A stretch of 61,772 bases of DNA from Bacteroidetes bacterium UBA5697 (GTDB lineage: Bacteria > Bacteroidota > Bacteroidia > B-17B0 > Aurantibacillaceae). The notes below the pieces were generated by a model. That model had not been told where the DNA came from and did no database searches. It saw nothing but the letters and a program-made list of their open reading frames with translations. Position 1 is the first letter of the stretch. Every line of letters starts with the position of its first letter. Positions 1 through 8,391 of the stretch are shown piece after piece. The stretch spans positions 1-61,772 of the forward strand of contig DIHL01000068.1 in assembly GCA_002420145.1 (NCBI GenBank), written 5' to 3'. The position numbers and the translations under genes are program-made.

Positions 1-245
1 AAATAGATTTTATTACCCTTTGTTTCGTATCTTATTGAGTCTCTGGCGTTATAAACGATACGGTGCTCAAGTGGTTCAGAGTCTTCTTCGGTATCCAAAG
101 AGTCAACCTTAGCTTGAGGGCTTGTTGGAGTAGTGGGAGTGTTAACGGGAATGGTTTTTTGGTTTAGGTCGGTTTGAGCCAAAAATGGAGTCGTACTTAT
201 TAACAATAATAAGAGTAAAAAAAAGATATGTTTAACAGTATTAAT
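1..245 (-). CDS. lptD: LptD/OstA-like LPS-assembly protein, 5' part only
   Basis: Partial gene running off the left edge. The reverse strand reads a signal peptide (NTVKHIFFLLLLLLIST.. ending in FLAQ), a Pro/Thr-rich stretch and then HRIVYNARDSIRYETKGNKIY. This resembles the start of the OstA/LptD organic-solvent-tolerance domain in Bacteroidota. LptD is the outer-membrane translocon that inserts LPS. It diverges from the amidase gene, an arrangement I know from other Bacteroidota. Oddity: an in-frame TAG lies at 258-260 and no ATG, GTG or TTG occurs between it and the signal peptide. The first start-like codon is ATT at 243-245, which would give an ordinary signal peptide. The identification rests on about 80 residues, so it is moderate. 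Confidence 0.6.
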   Translation of the reverse strand, partial: MNTVKHIFFLLLLLLISTTPFLAQTDLNQKTIPVNTPTTPTSPQAKVDSLDTEEDSEPLEHRIVYNARDSIRYETKGNKIY

Positions 246-321
246 AACGACTCGGGACTAAATTTACCTAAACTTACAAAGCTAACAATTACTCGTTAAT
301 TGGTAGTTATTTTTTAAAGAT

Positions 322-2019
322 ATGAAGATAAAAAAATATAATATTTTACTTAAAATATTACTGATTCCAGTACTTATAGTTTTTGTATTTTCTTCATTTT
401 ATTCCCGTAAAGACGACCCCAAACGTAAGGTTAAAATTATTGTGATTGATCCAGGACATGGTGGCAAAGACCCTGGTTGTAATGGAGTTAGCTGTAAAGA
501 AAAGGAAGTGGCTTTGGCGGTTGCTTTAAAATTTGGAAAACTGATTGAGGAAAATATAAAAGATGTTAAAGTCATTTTTACCCGAAAAACGGATGTTTTC
601 GTTGAATTAGAAGACAGAGCTAAAATAGCTAATGAAAACAATGCCGATTTATTCATTTCTATACATTGCAATGCTGCTGGTAAGCCTGTGATGATAAAAG
701 ATAAGAAAACGGGCAAAATGCGCCCAAAAACATTCAAGAATTCAAAAGGAAAACTTATAGTGGTTGAAACAGCTAATCCAGAGCCTTATGGTTCAGAAAC
801 TTATGTGATGGGTTTAAAAAATGAAGAAGGTAAAATGAAAGTGGCCCAACGAGAAAACTCTGCCATGTTACTGGAAGATAATTACGAAACAAAGTATCAA
901 GGATTTGACCCAAATAGTGAAGAAAGTTATATCATTATGAGTAATTATACTTCAAGCTATGTGATTCAGAGCGCTGGTTTGGCAATGAAAATTCAAGAAC
1001 AATATTCGAAAAAAGCAGGGAGAGTTGATAAAGGTGTGCATCGACAAAGTATTTGGGTATTATGGCGTACTTCTATGCCTAGCGTTTTAACAGAAATAGG
1101 TTATTTAACTAATCCTCAGGAAGAAAAATTTTTGGGTTCGGAAAAAGGGCAAACCTACATCGCTGCCTGTTTGTTTAGAGCCTTTAGAAAATATAAGGAC
1201 GAGCAAGAAGGCATAAAAAAAACGTATGATGATGAGATAGAAAATCAGGTTCCTCTAGAAAAAGAAACGTATACGATATCCAAAGAACCTAGTAAAGTTG
1301 ACGATTCAGAAGAAGAGGATAAAAAAGAAGACACTGTAAAAGATGATTCGGCAGAGAAAGAAAAAGCTTTAGCTGAACAAAAAGCTAAAGAAGACAAAGA
1401 GAAAAAAGAGTTAGAAGAGGCGGAGAAACTAGCCAGAGAAAAAGCCCAAGAATTGGCTCGTATCGAAAAAATGAAAGCCGACTCTTTAGCTGAAGTTAAA
1501 AAACAACAAAACAAAACAGAGGAGTTAGATAAAAAATACAAACAGCTCATCACCATGGCTGATTTGAATTTAAAGAATAAAAATTATACTGAGGCCACTG
1601 ATTTATATCAAAAAGCAAATGCGTTAAAAGACAATAAAGATGCATATGCTTCTAAAAAAATAAAAGAAATTGAAGCGTCTACAGGTTCAACTTCCGTAAA
1701 AACAAACACAATTACAGAAGTAAAAGAAACAGAAAAATCAAAACCAGAAGTTAATAAATCTGGCATTGTATTTAAAGTTCAATTTGCAGCAACTGACAAG
1801 GAAGTAGATGCTAAAACAAAGTTTCCTAACGTACAAGATGTTTGGTTTTATAAGGTTGGAACAGTTGTGAAATATACTTCTGGTAATTATAATTCATTTA
1901 GTGATGCTAGTAAACAACAAGCTAAATTAAAAGAGTTAGGTTATAAGGATTGCTTTGTAGCGGCCTTCAAAGATGGTACTCGTATGGATATTAACGAGGC
2001 AAAGAAACTAACTCAGTAA
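322..2019 (+). CDS. N-acetylmuramoyl-L-alanine amidase (Amidase_3) with coiled coil and SPOR-like domain
   Basis: 565 residues. An N-terminal hydrophobic anchor/signal (residues 8-26) is followed by an Amidase_3 zinc amidase domain (about 37-290) with VIDPGHGGKDPG, the zinc-ligand region LFISIHCNA, and the catalytic-Glu region PSVLTEIGYLTNPQEE. The enzyme cleaves the bond between MurNAc and the stem peptide during cell separation and wall turnover. Residues about 300-460 are a highly charged Lys/Glu coiled coil. The last ~85 residues (FKVQFAATDKEV... to FVAAFKDGTRMD) look like the SPOR-type peptidoglycan-binding domain common in Bacteroidota and resemble the C-terminus of the PorE-like protein at 47339-49408. 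It is divergent from lptD and convergent with the phosphoesterase. The 85-residue domain assignment is by eye. Confidence 0.9.
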   Translation: MKIKKYNILLKILLIPVLIVFVFSSFYSRKDDPKRKVKIIVIDPGHGGKDPGCNGVSCKEKEVALAVALKFGKLIEENIKDVKVIFTRKTDVFVELEDRAKIANENNADLFISIHCNAAGKPVMIKDKKTGKMRPKTFKNSKGKLIVVETANPEPYGSETYVMGLKNEEGKMKVAQRENSAMLLEDNYETKYQGFDPNSEESYIIMSNYTSSYVIQSAGLAMKIQEQYSKKAGRVDKGVHRQSIWVLWRTSMPSVLTEIGYLTNPQEEKFLGSEKGQTYIAACLFRAFRKYKDEQEGIKKTYDDEIENQVPLEKETYTISKEPSKVDDSEEEDKKEDTVKDDSAEKEKALAEQKAKEDKEKKELEEAEKLAREKAQELARIEKMKADSLAEVKKQQNKTEELDKKYKQLITMADLNLKNKNYTEATDLYQKANALKDNKDAYASKKIKEIEASTGSTSVKTNTITEVKETEKSKPEVNKSGIVFKVQFAATDKEVDAKTKFPNVQDVWFYKVGTVVKYTSGNYNSFSDASKQQAKLKELGYKDCFVAAFKDGTRMDINEAKKLTQ

Positions 2020-2031
2020 TACGCGCTGGGT

Positions 2032-3285
2032 TTAAGCTCTGCTTAATTCAATGACTGTAATTTCTGGCCAAATGCCTAAGCGCCCTGGATAACCTAAAAA
2101 ACCTAAGCCACGGTTTACATATAAATATTGGTTGTCTTGTTTATATAAACCTGCCCAATGTTTGTAGATGTATTGCACAGGACTCCATTTAAAACCAGGA
2201 ATCTCAATACCAAACTGCATGCCGTGTGTATGTCCGCTTAAGGTTAAATCAATGTCATTGTATTTTTGTTCTTGACTTACCTGCACATCCCAATGAGAAG
2301 GATCGTGAGATAATAATATTTTAAAAGGGTATTCTTCTGTGCCGGCATGTGCATGATCTAATTTTCCGTAGCGAGGAAAACGTAAATTACCTCCCCAGTT
2401 TTCAATTCCTAATAAAGCAATTTTTTGTCCGTCTTTTTCAATGGGCACGTGCTCATTCATTAATAAGCGCCAACCCGATTGAGCTTGAATATCTTTTAGT
2501 TTTTCGAGATTGGCAATTTTATGTTTAGGAGTTTCCCATTGCTTATAATCACCATAATCATGATTTCCTAAAATACTATACACACCATGCGGTGCTTTCA
2601 ACATTTTATAAGCATCTAAATGCATTTCTGTTTCAATAGCTTCGTTATTTACTAAATCACCCGTAAAGAAAATCGCATCTGGTTTTTGATTTAATACAAT
2701 ATTAAAGGCCTTAATTAATGGCTCCGAACTCATAAAGCTTCCGCAATGCATATCGGATAATTGCACAATTTTAAAACCTTCAAAAGCTTCTGGTAAATTA
2801 GGAGAACTTACTTTTACTTTGTGCACACGGTATTTATAAGCGCCACGCACCATGCCATATAAAAATGAAACAGCAGGAATAACTGTAAATGTTACAGCTA
2901 AATAACTTAAAAATTTTAAACGACTAATTTGCTGAACACCTTCTTCAATGCTATGTTTTGGTGCTTTATTAAATAAACTAGCAATCCATCTAATCAAACG
3001 AATCACATCATCGATTAATAAAAAAGAAGAGCCAATGAGTTTACATACAAATAAAATAAGAGCAGCTGACGAAATAAATCTTAGCAAGTTATTCCACTCT
3101 GGTGGTGGATAAAACATAGCAACCGTGCTAATTAAAATATTTATTCCCGCTAAGCTATAAGCAATCCAAAAAATGATTTTGCGTTTTTGAGGCGTGTAAT
3201 CAACACTGATTGTTTTAAGTGCTTGTAAAAAGTAGAGTTCTACTAAAACAATTAATATAAAGAAAATTAAAAATCGTATGAACAT
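2032..3285 (-). CDS. Membrane-anchored calcineurin-like metallophosphoesterase
   Basis: 417 residues from the ATG at 3285; a TTG five codons upstream is also open but less likely. The N-terminal ~150 residues hold three or four membrane segments. The rest is a calcineurin-type phosphoesterase with the metal-ligand blocks IVQLSDMHCG, FTGDLVNNEA, SILGNHDYGDY and LSGHTHGMQFG in the normal order. This architecture resembles the YkuE/YaeI group, some of which act on UDP-2,3-diacylglucosamine-like lipids. The substrate here is unknown. The gene ends 12 bp from the end of the convergent amidase gene. Confidence 0.88.
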   Translation of the reverse strand: MFIRFLIFFILIVLVELYFLQALKTISVDYTPQKRKIIFWIAYSLAGINILISTVAMFYPPPEWNNLLRFISSAALILFVCKLIGSSFLLIDDVIRLIRWIASLFNKAPKHSIEEGVQQISRLKFLSYLAVTFTVIPAVSFLYGMVRGAYKYRVHKVKVSSPNLPEAFEGFKIVQLSDMHCGSFMSSEPLIKAFNIVLNQKPDAIFFTGDLVNNEAIETEMHLDAYKMLKAPHGVYSILGNHDYGDYKQWETPKHKIANLEKLKDIQAQSGWRLLMNEHVPIEKDGQKIALLGIENWGGNLRFPRYGKLDHAHAGTEEYPFKILLSHDPSHWDVQVSQEQKYNDIDLTLSGHTHGMQFGIEIPGFKWSPVQYIYKHWAGLYKQDNQYLYVNRGLGFLGYPGRLGIWPEITVIELSRA

Positions 3286-3418
3286 AATGTATAACAACAA
3301 AGTATCAAAGGTATTGTTTTATAAGATGCGGCTCTATATGAGCTTGTTATATTTCATTAAAAAACACAGAAATTAGGTAATTGGTATTTAGTTATCGGTG
3401 AGTTGTACTTTTGTCGGT

Positions 3419-3544
3419 TGTCAGTTCGAGTGTTTTTTACCTGCCTCCTGCAAAAAATGTATCGAGAACGAGCGATGTTGTTTTTTGCTCATTACTTCTC
3501 GATACAAATTTGCAAAGTACAGGCAAATTTTACTCGAAGTGACA
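3419..3544. repeat. Palindromic repeat family R1, copy A
   Basis: A 126-bp imperfect palindrome. The outer arms are TGTCAGTTCGAGT and ACTCGAAGTGACA. The inner arms are GTATCGAGAAC and ACTTCTCGATAC. Between them lies a variable arm (tgcaaaa / tttgca). Copies B, C and D share the arms but differ in loop sequence, so the fold is kept. This looks like a REP/BIME-type element of the kind abundant in Bacteroidota. A further partial copy (outer and inner arm fragments) lies at about 3570-3612. Confidence 0.85.
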
Positions 3545-3611
3545 AGCCAAAGAGAGCGTTTTTTAATTAGTTGAAGCGACAAGTTAATGGGAGAATCGAG
3601 AACGGACGGTG

Positions 3612-3914
3612 TTATTTTTGTTGACGAAAATTCTTTTTTGATAATTTAATTAAAGCATCATAGTCATTATTAATTAAAGCTTCTTTTTTCTTTTTACTCC
3701 ATTTTTTGATTCTTGTTTCCCATTCAAAAGCTAAATGAAAATTGGTAAAAGCCTCGTGCCACATTAACTCAACTGGTCTTCTGCTAAAAGTATAAGATTC
3801 TTTGCTTATTCCTAGGTTATGCTCTTTAAGTCTTTTTTCTAGGTTATTGGTAACGCCCGTGTAATAGGTGTCGTCTTTGCATTTAAGGATATATAAATAA
3901 ATGACTTTATACAT
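3612..3914 (-). CDS. Small GIY-YIG nuclease-domain protein (UvrC/URI-like)
   Basis: 100 residues, consisting only of the GIY-YIG domain: YLYILKCKDDTYYTGVTNN gives the two tyrosine motifs, LEKRLKEH the conserved Arg, and the Glu of AFEWETRIKKW the metal ligand, followed by a KKKKEALI basic tail. Stand-alone GIY-YIG proteins of this size are common in Bacteroidota and mostly uncharacterised. The gene sits between repeat copies A and B, about 60 bp from each, with no other gene within 300 bp on its upstream side. It could be a housekeeping nuclease or the remnant or driver of a selfish element; the sequence cannot decide. Confidence 0.85.
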   Translation of the reverse strand: MYKVIYLYILKCKDDTYYTGVTNNLEKRLKEHNLGISKESYTFSRRPVELMWHEAFTNFHLAFEWETRIKKWSKKKKEALINNDYDALIKLSKKNFRQQK

Positions 3915-3972
3915 GATTTAAAGGTAATAAATCCTAATAACTTCTCATTTGACAAATTAAAGTAAAATTTAA

Positions 3973-4092
3973 TGTCAGTTCGAGTGGCTTGAGGTACGAA
4001 AGCCGTATCGAGAACGGACGGCTTTATTCTTTTCACTCTCTACTTCTCGATATGCATTTGCAAAGGAACGGCAAATGCTACTCGAAGTGACA
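3973..4092. repeat. Palindromic repeat family R1, copy B
   Basis: 120 bp with the same outer arms (TGTCAGTTCGAG / ACTCGAAGTGACA) and inner arms (GTATCGAGAAC / ACTTCTCGATA) as copy A, but different loop sequence. Only 11 bp separate it from copy C. Together copies B and C fill most of the 466-bp gap between the GIY-YIG gene and the thiolase gene. Confidence 0.85.
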
Positions 4093-4103
4093 GTGAAATT
4101 ATT

Positions 4104-4252
4104 TGTCAGTTCGAGCCTGCCTGTCGGCAGACAGGTGTTTTTTGCTCTGTCTCTTGCAAAAAAATGTATCGAGAACGGGCGATGTTGTTTTATCAATCCA
4201 TACTTCTCGATATGTGTTTGCAAAGGAACAGCAAACACTACTCGAAGTGACA
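4104..4252. repeat. Palindromic repeat family R1, copy C, with nested 20-bp insertion
   Basis: 149 bp. Compared with copy A, it carries an extra 20-bp palindrome immediately after the left arm TGTCAGTTCGAG. The sequence then resumes with TGTTTTTT exactly as in copy A. Otherwise it has the same inner and outer arms. Confidence 0.85.
4116..4135. repeat. 20-bp CCTGCC palindrome nested in R1 copy C
   Basis: CCTGCCTGTCGGCAGACAGG is a purine/pyrimidine-degenerate palindrome. It interrupts R1 copy C relative to copy A. A near-identical 21-bp version interrupts an unrelated repeat at 19559-19579. Confidence 0.8.
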
Positions 4253-4342
4253 AGCTAAAAGAAGCCGAAATGAATTGTTAATTACTTCCAAAAATGTTAA
4301 TCAAATTTCGATGAATGGGAAACCAAACAGCAATCTAAATAT

Positions 4343-4350
4343 TACATTTG
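4343..4350 (+). promoter_or_regulatory. Candidate -7 element of the thiolase promoter
   Basis: TACATTTG is a perfect match to the Bacteroidota -7 consensus TAnnTTTG, 30 bp before the ATG. No clear TTTG is seen at the -33 position, so the promoter call is moderate. Confidence 0.45.
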
Positions 4351-4380
4351 GCGCACTAATTAAAACTAAAAACAAACAAC

Positions 4381-5559
4381 ATGAGCAAAGAAGTATATAT
4401 CGTATCAGCTGTAAGAACTCCACTAGGTTCTTTTGGTGGAACATTAGCAGGTGTTTCTGCTACAAAATTAGGAGCAGTAGCTATTAAGGGCGCTTTAGAT
4501 AAAATTAAATTAGATCCGGCATTGGTAAACGAAGTGTTTATGGGTTCTGTATTACAAGCTAATTTAGGTCAAGCACCAGCTCGTCAGGCAGCAAAATTTG
4601 CTGGTTTACCTGATAATGTAAACTGTACAACTGTAAACAAAGTATGTGCTAGTGGTATGAAATCTATTTCATTAGCAGCACAAGCGATTATGTTAGGTGA
4701 TGCTGACATTGTAGTAGCTGGTGGTATGGAAAACATGAGCCAAGTACCTTTTTATTTAGAAAATAACCGTTGGGGTGCTAAATATGGTAACGGAGTTGTA
4801 GTTGATGGTTTAGCTAAAGATGGTTTAACTGATGTTTACGGAAACGTACCAATGGGAAATTGCGCTGATTTATGCGCTAAAGAACATAATTTTACTCGTG
4901 AAGATCAAGATGCATTTGCTATTGAATCTTACAAACGTTCGGCAGCAGCTTGGGCAGCAGGTAAATTTAAAGAAGAAATTGTACCAGTAGAAATCGTTAC
5001 TAAAAAAGGAACGGTTTTATTTGCTGAAGATGAAGAATATAAAAATGTAAACTTTGAAAAAATCCCAGGATTAAAAGCTGTGTTTACTAAAGATGGTACT
5101 GTAACTGCGGCTAATGCTTCTACTATGAATGATGGTGCTGCAGCTTTAGTATTAATGAGTAAAGAAAAGGCAGATGCTTTAGGATTAAAACCATTAGCGA
5201 AAATTAAGGGATATGCTGATGCTGAACAAGCGCCTGAATGGTTTACTACAACTCCTTCTATTGCATTACCAAAAGCTGCTGAAAAAGCTGGTTTAAAAGT
5301 GAGTGATATTAATTACTTCGAATTAAACGAAGCATTTGCTGTAGTAGGTTTAGCTAATATGAAATTAATGAACTTAGATGCAAGTAAAGTAAACGTAAAC
5401 GGTGGTGCAGTTTCTTTAGGTCATCCATTAGGTTGCTCTGGAGCTCGTGTGATTGTTACTTTAATTAATGTATTAAAGCAAAACAATGCTAAGTTTGGTG
5501 GAGCGGCTATCTGTAATGGTGGCGGTGGTGCTAGCGCTATTGTTATTGAAAATATGTAG
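4381..5559 (+). CDS. Acetyl-CoA C-acetyltransferase (thiolase)
   Basis: 392 residues, the usual thiolase length. The nucleophilic Cys lies in NKVCASGMKS (about residue 88). The C-terminal catalytic blocks are NGGAVSLGHPLGCSGAR (His) and ICNGGGGAS (Cys). It condenses or cleaves acetyl-CoA/acetoacetyl-CoA in fatty-acid or amino-acid degradation or ketone metabolism. It stands alone, with R1 repeats upstream and two strong hairpins downstream. The convergent fahA gene also makes acetoacetate, so a metabolic link is conceivable but only inferred. Confidence 0.93.
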   Translation: MSKEVYIVSAVRTPLGSFGGTLAGVSATKLGAVAIKGALDKIKLDPALVNEVFMGSVLQANLGQAPARQAAKFAGLPDNVNCTTVNKVCASGMKSISLAAQAIMLGDADIVVAGGMENMSQVPFYLENNRWGAKYGNGVVVDGLAKDGLTDVYGNVPMGNCADLCAKEHNFTREDQDAFAIESYKRSAAAWAAGKFKEEIVPVEIVTKKGTVLFAEDEEYKNVNFEKIPGLKAVFTKDGTVTAANASTMNDGAAALVLMSKEKADALGLKPLAKIKGYADAEQAPEWFTTTPSIALPKAAEKAGLKVSDINYFELNEAFAVVGLANMKLMNLDASKVNVNGGAVSLGHPLGCSGARVIVTLINVLKQNNAKFGGAAICNGGGGASAIVIENM

Positions 5560-5572
5560 TATTTTGATATTC

Positions 5573-5605
5573 AGACCTTCAAGGTTTTTAAAACCTTGAA
5601 GGTCT
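5573..5605 (+). terminator. Hairpin 1 after the thiolase gene
   Basis: AGACCTTCAAGGTTTT / AAAACCTTGAAGGTCT forms a near-perfect stem 14 bp after the stop codon. This arm sequence recurs widely in Bacteroidota intergenic regions, so it may be a repeat element acting as a terminator. Confidence 0.6.
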
Positions 5606-5617
5606 TTATTAAAAATT

Positions 5618-5650
5618 AAAATCCCCCCAACAATTTTGTTGGGGGGATTT
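5618..5650 (+). terminator. Intrinsic terminator between thiolase and fahA
   Basis: AAATCCCCCCAACA / TGTTGGGGGGATTT stem with a short loop and a T run on the plus strand. It can also serve the convergent fahA gene because the other flank is A-rich. Confidence 0.8.
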
Positions 5651-5673
5651 TTTTATGGGTTTATTTTTAGTAA

Positions 5674-6948
5674 TTAGATTGCGGGAAGTAATTTAGCTTT
5701 ACATTCTCCAAAACCAATTCGTACTTTATCGTTTTGACAATAGCCTCTTAAAATTACGGTATCGTTATCGTTTATGAATTTACGTTCGCTGCCATCATTT
5801 AACTTTAATGGTTTTGTTCCTTTCCAGCTTAATTCCATCATACTGCCATATTCGTGAGGTTCAGGGCCGCTAATCGTTCCGCTTCCCATCATATCACCAA
5901 CATTCACATTACATCCATTTACAGTGTGGTGAGCTAATTGTTGTTCCATTGTCCAATACATATATTTATAGTTAGAGTTACAAATAACAGTTTCTGTGCT
6001 GTTTTCTGGTTGAATAGCCACTTCTAATTTTATATCTACATTTTTGTCACCAGTGTATTCTAAATAGGGAAATACTTTTGGTTCTTGAACATAACCTTTT
6101 GTTCTGTATGGCTCCAAAGCATCTAAAGTAACAATCCAAGGAGAAATAGTTGAAGCAAAGTTTTTTGATAAAAATGGCCCTAATGGAATATATTCCCATG
6201 TTTGTATATCACGCGCACTCCAATCATTAAACAGTACCATTCCAAAAATATAATCATCCGCTTGTTCGGTGCTAATACTTGAACCTAATTTACTTGATTT
6301 ACCAATGATATAAGCAGTTTCTAATTCAAAGTCTAATAATTTACAAGGACCAAAAGTTGGCACTTCGGCATCAGCTGGTTTCATTTGCCCTTTAGGTCTA
6401 TATAACGGAGTTCCACTAACCGTAATACTACTTGCACGACCATGATACCCAACAGGAATGTATTTCCAGTTTGGCATCAAGGCATTTTTTGGATCTCTAA
6501 TCATGGTTCCAATATTAGTAGCGTGATCAATACTACTATAAAAATCAGTATAATCGCCCACTTTTACGGGTAGTAACATTTGAACGGATGATTGTTGTTT
6601 GAAAATATGATTAAAGATTTCTTTGTTATCTTGAAGTTCTTTGTTAGCCTTTTCTAATAAATCCGACAAACGATTTCTCACAGCACGTGTGGTGTCTTTT
6701 CCTAATTCCATAAAATCATTTAAGAAAGCCTTATTAAACACTTCTTTATTAATGTTTAGATCTTTGAAAAAGCCTCTTTCTGTTAATTCATATAAATCAA
6801 TAATATATGTTCCGATAGCCGAACACGCATGATGTTTGGTATTTGTATCCGAATAAATACCAAATGGTAAGTTTTGAATAGGGAAATCAGAAGCTGAGTC
6901 TACATTTATCCAAGAAGTAAGTGCTGGGTTATTAGCTTTTATGACCAT
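5674..6948 (-). CDS. fahA: Fumarylacetoacetase
   Basis: 424 residues, full length for the family. It has the N-terminal FAA_hydrolase_N region (NLPFGIYS, GTYIIDLYEL) and the catalytic domain with YTDFYSSIDHATNIG, PVGYHGRASSI, KLLDFELETAYIIG, LFNDWSARDIQ and GSGTISGPE. It hydrolyses fumarylacetoacetate to fumarate and acetoacetate, the last step of tyrosine catabolism. The ATG at 6948 gives the usual N-terminus. It is transcribed divergently from the operon at 7046 across 97 bp. No other tyrosine-pathway gene is in the window. Confidence 0.95.
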   Translation of the reverse strand: MVIKANNPALTSWINVDSASDFPIQNLPFGIYSDTNTKHHACSAIGTYIIDLYELTERGFFKDLNINKEVFNKAFLNDFMELGKDTTRAVRNRLSDLLEKANKELQDNKEIFNHIFKQQSSVQMLLPVKVGDYTDFYSSIDHATNIGTMIRDPKNALMPNWKYIPVGYHGRASSITVSGTPLYRPKGQMKPADAEVPTFGPCKLLDFELETAYIIGKSSKLGSSISTEQADDYIFGMVLFNDWSARDIQTWEYIPLGPFLSKNFASTISPWIVTLDALEPYRTKGYVQEPKVFPYLEYTGDKNVDIKLEVAIQPENSTETVICNSNYKYMYWTMEQQLAHHTVNGCNVNVGDMMGSGTISGPEPHEYGSMMELSWKGTKPLKLNDGSERKFINDNDTVILRGYCQNDKVRIGFGECKAKLLPAI

Positions 6949-7045
6949 AATATGTTAGTTAAAAAAAGAAAAATGAATATATTTTAAATTAATTAGTTTT
7001 TACTTTTAGCGAAATATAAGCCTCGCAAAATTATATATTTACAGC

Positions 7046-7714
7046 ATGCAATTTAAGAAACTTATTCTTCTTTTTTTAATACAATTTTCCTCCATTTTAG
7101 TAGGTCAAAATGCGAATGATTTTGCTTTTGTACTAAGTGAAAGGGCTGTTAATAAAGTATTTACAGCTGTAGGTGAAATTAGTGGCAGAAATGGATACGA
7201 GGTATTAGGAATTGTAGACGGACATTATAACTGGAAAGTCGTTAATCCTAAAATCAATTTTAAACCAGATAGTAGTGATTTTACGTGTGATGCAAAAGTA
7301 GAGGTTGGGCCATTTAGTTATAAATCGCAAGTGCTTGGTCGAGTAAAAATCACATACGACAATAAAACCAATTTAATTTCAATTAAAATAACCAGTGCTG
7401 TATTTGAATTGTATACTATGGTTTTAGGTAAAAAAATCCACATAAAAGATATACATTTAGAAGATTATTTTAAAGATCCATTTTTATTTGAAGGACCCAG
7501 GAGTTTTGCAACTGATATGGCTTTTACAATGCCAGATAGTACTTTAAAACAAATATATGTTCAACCAACACAATGTATTATGAAAGTATCTAAACAAATA
7601 ATTAAAATATCTTGCGATATTGAAGCACAAGATAAACCATTTAAAAAAGAAATTAAGGTAACAACTCCGGTTCAAACAACAGGTACTGGTAAAAAAGATA
7701 CGATTAAAAGGTAA
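7046..7714 (+). CDS. Exported protein of unknown function, first gene of an envelope operon
   Basis: 222 residues beginning with a signal peptide (MQFKKLILLFLIQFSSILVG followed by Q). The mature part has no motif I recognise. It looks beta-rich and ends in a basic, low-complexity tail (KKEIKVTT ... GKKDTIKR). Its stop codon overlaps the next ATG (TAATG), so it is translationally coupled to the PAP2 gene. A periplasmic lipid-binding role beside PAP2 and ArnT-like enzymes is a guess from context only. Confidence 0.75.
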   Translation: MQFKKLILLFLIQFSSILVGQNANDFAFVLSERAVNKVFTAVGEISGRNGYEVLGIVDGHYNWKVVNPKINFKPDSSDFTCDAKVEVGPFSYKSQVLGRVKITYDNKTNLISIKITSAVFELYTMVLGKKIHIKDIHLEDYFKDPFLFEGPRSFATDMAFTMPDSTLKQIYVQPTQCIMKVSKQIIKISCDIEAQDKPFKKEIKVTTPVQTTGTGKKDTIKR

Positions 7715-8391
7715 TGAAGCATTTTGTGAAACATAATATCGCTTACATCCTGATTTATTTGGGGATATTATGTTATGTTGGAATGATATTACTGCAAAAC
7801 GGAAAAGTACAAATTCATAGAGAAATGAATACTTATGTTGGAAATCCGCTATTAGATTCTTTTTTTAATTATGTTACTCATTTAGGTGATGGTGCTTTCG
7901 CCTTTTTAGTGGCTATAATTTTTATGTTTTTTAATATTCGTAAATCAGTATACATTGTTTTATCCTATTTAGGAGCAGCATTAGTCTCATCTATTTTAAA
8001 ACATTTGGTATTTCCTCATATTTACCGACCTCATTTTGTGTTTCAGTATTTTGTAAGAGAAAAATTAGTAGAAGTGGATGGGGTAGAGGTGTTAGGATTT
8101 AATTCTTTTCCTAGCGGACATGCCTTATCAGCTTTTGCATTATTTTTTTGTTTGCTTTTTGTGAGTAGAAGCCATTTTTTGAAAATACTATTTTTTATAT
8201 TGGCTTTATTAGCGGCATATAGTAGAGTTTATTTATCGCAACATTGGTTAATCGATATTTATGTAGGATCTATTATTGGAGTGTCATTTTCGTTATTGTT
8301 TTATATGGTTTTTTACCATACACAAAAATGGCAACAGTTAAATACGACTATTCCTTTATTACTCTCTCAACGAAAAAGCAAACGTGTTTAA
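7714..8391 (+). CDS. PAP2-family membrane phosphatase
   Basis: 225 residues with about six membrane helices. The three PAP2 signature blocks are in order: SILKHLVFPHIYRPHF (KxxxxxxRP-like), FNSFPSGHALSAFAL and AAYSRVYLSQHWLIDIYVG. These enzymes remove phosphate from lipid phosphates or pyrophosphates such as undecaprenyl-PP or lipid A. It overlaps the upstream gene by 1 bp and the ArnT-like gene by 8 bp. That context favours a role in lipid A or lipid-carrier remodelling rather than general metabolism. Confidence 0.9.
   Translation: MKHFVKHNIAYILIYLGILCYVGMILLQNGKVQIHREMNTYVGNPLLDSFFNYVTHLGDGAFAFLVAIIFMFFNIRKSVYIVLSYLGAALVSSILKHLVFPHIYRPHFVFQYFVREKLVEVDGVEVLGFNSFPSGHALSAFALFFCLLFVSRSHFLKILFFILALLAAYSRVYLSQHWLIDIYVGSIIGVSFSLLFYMVFYHTQKWQQLNTTIPLLLSQRKSKRV

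Noticed and set aside
4075..4281. Small open frame through R1 copy C
   Set aside because: It runs through the palindromic repeat and changes wherever the repeat changes; other copies do not keep the frame.
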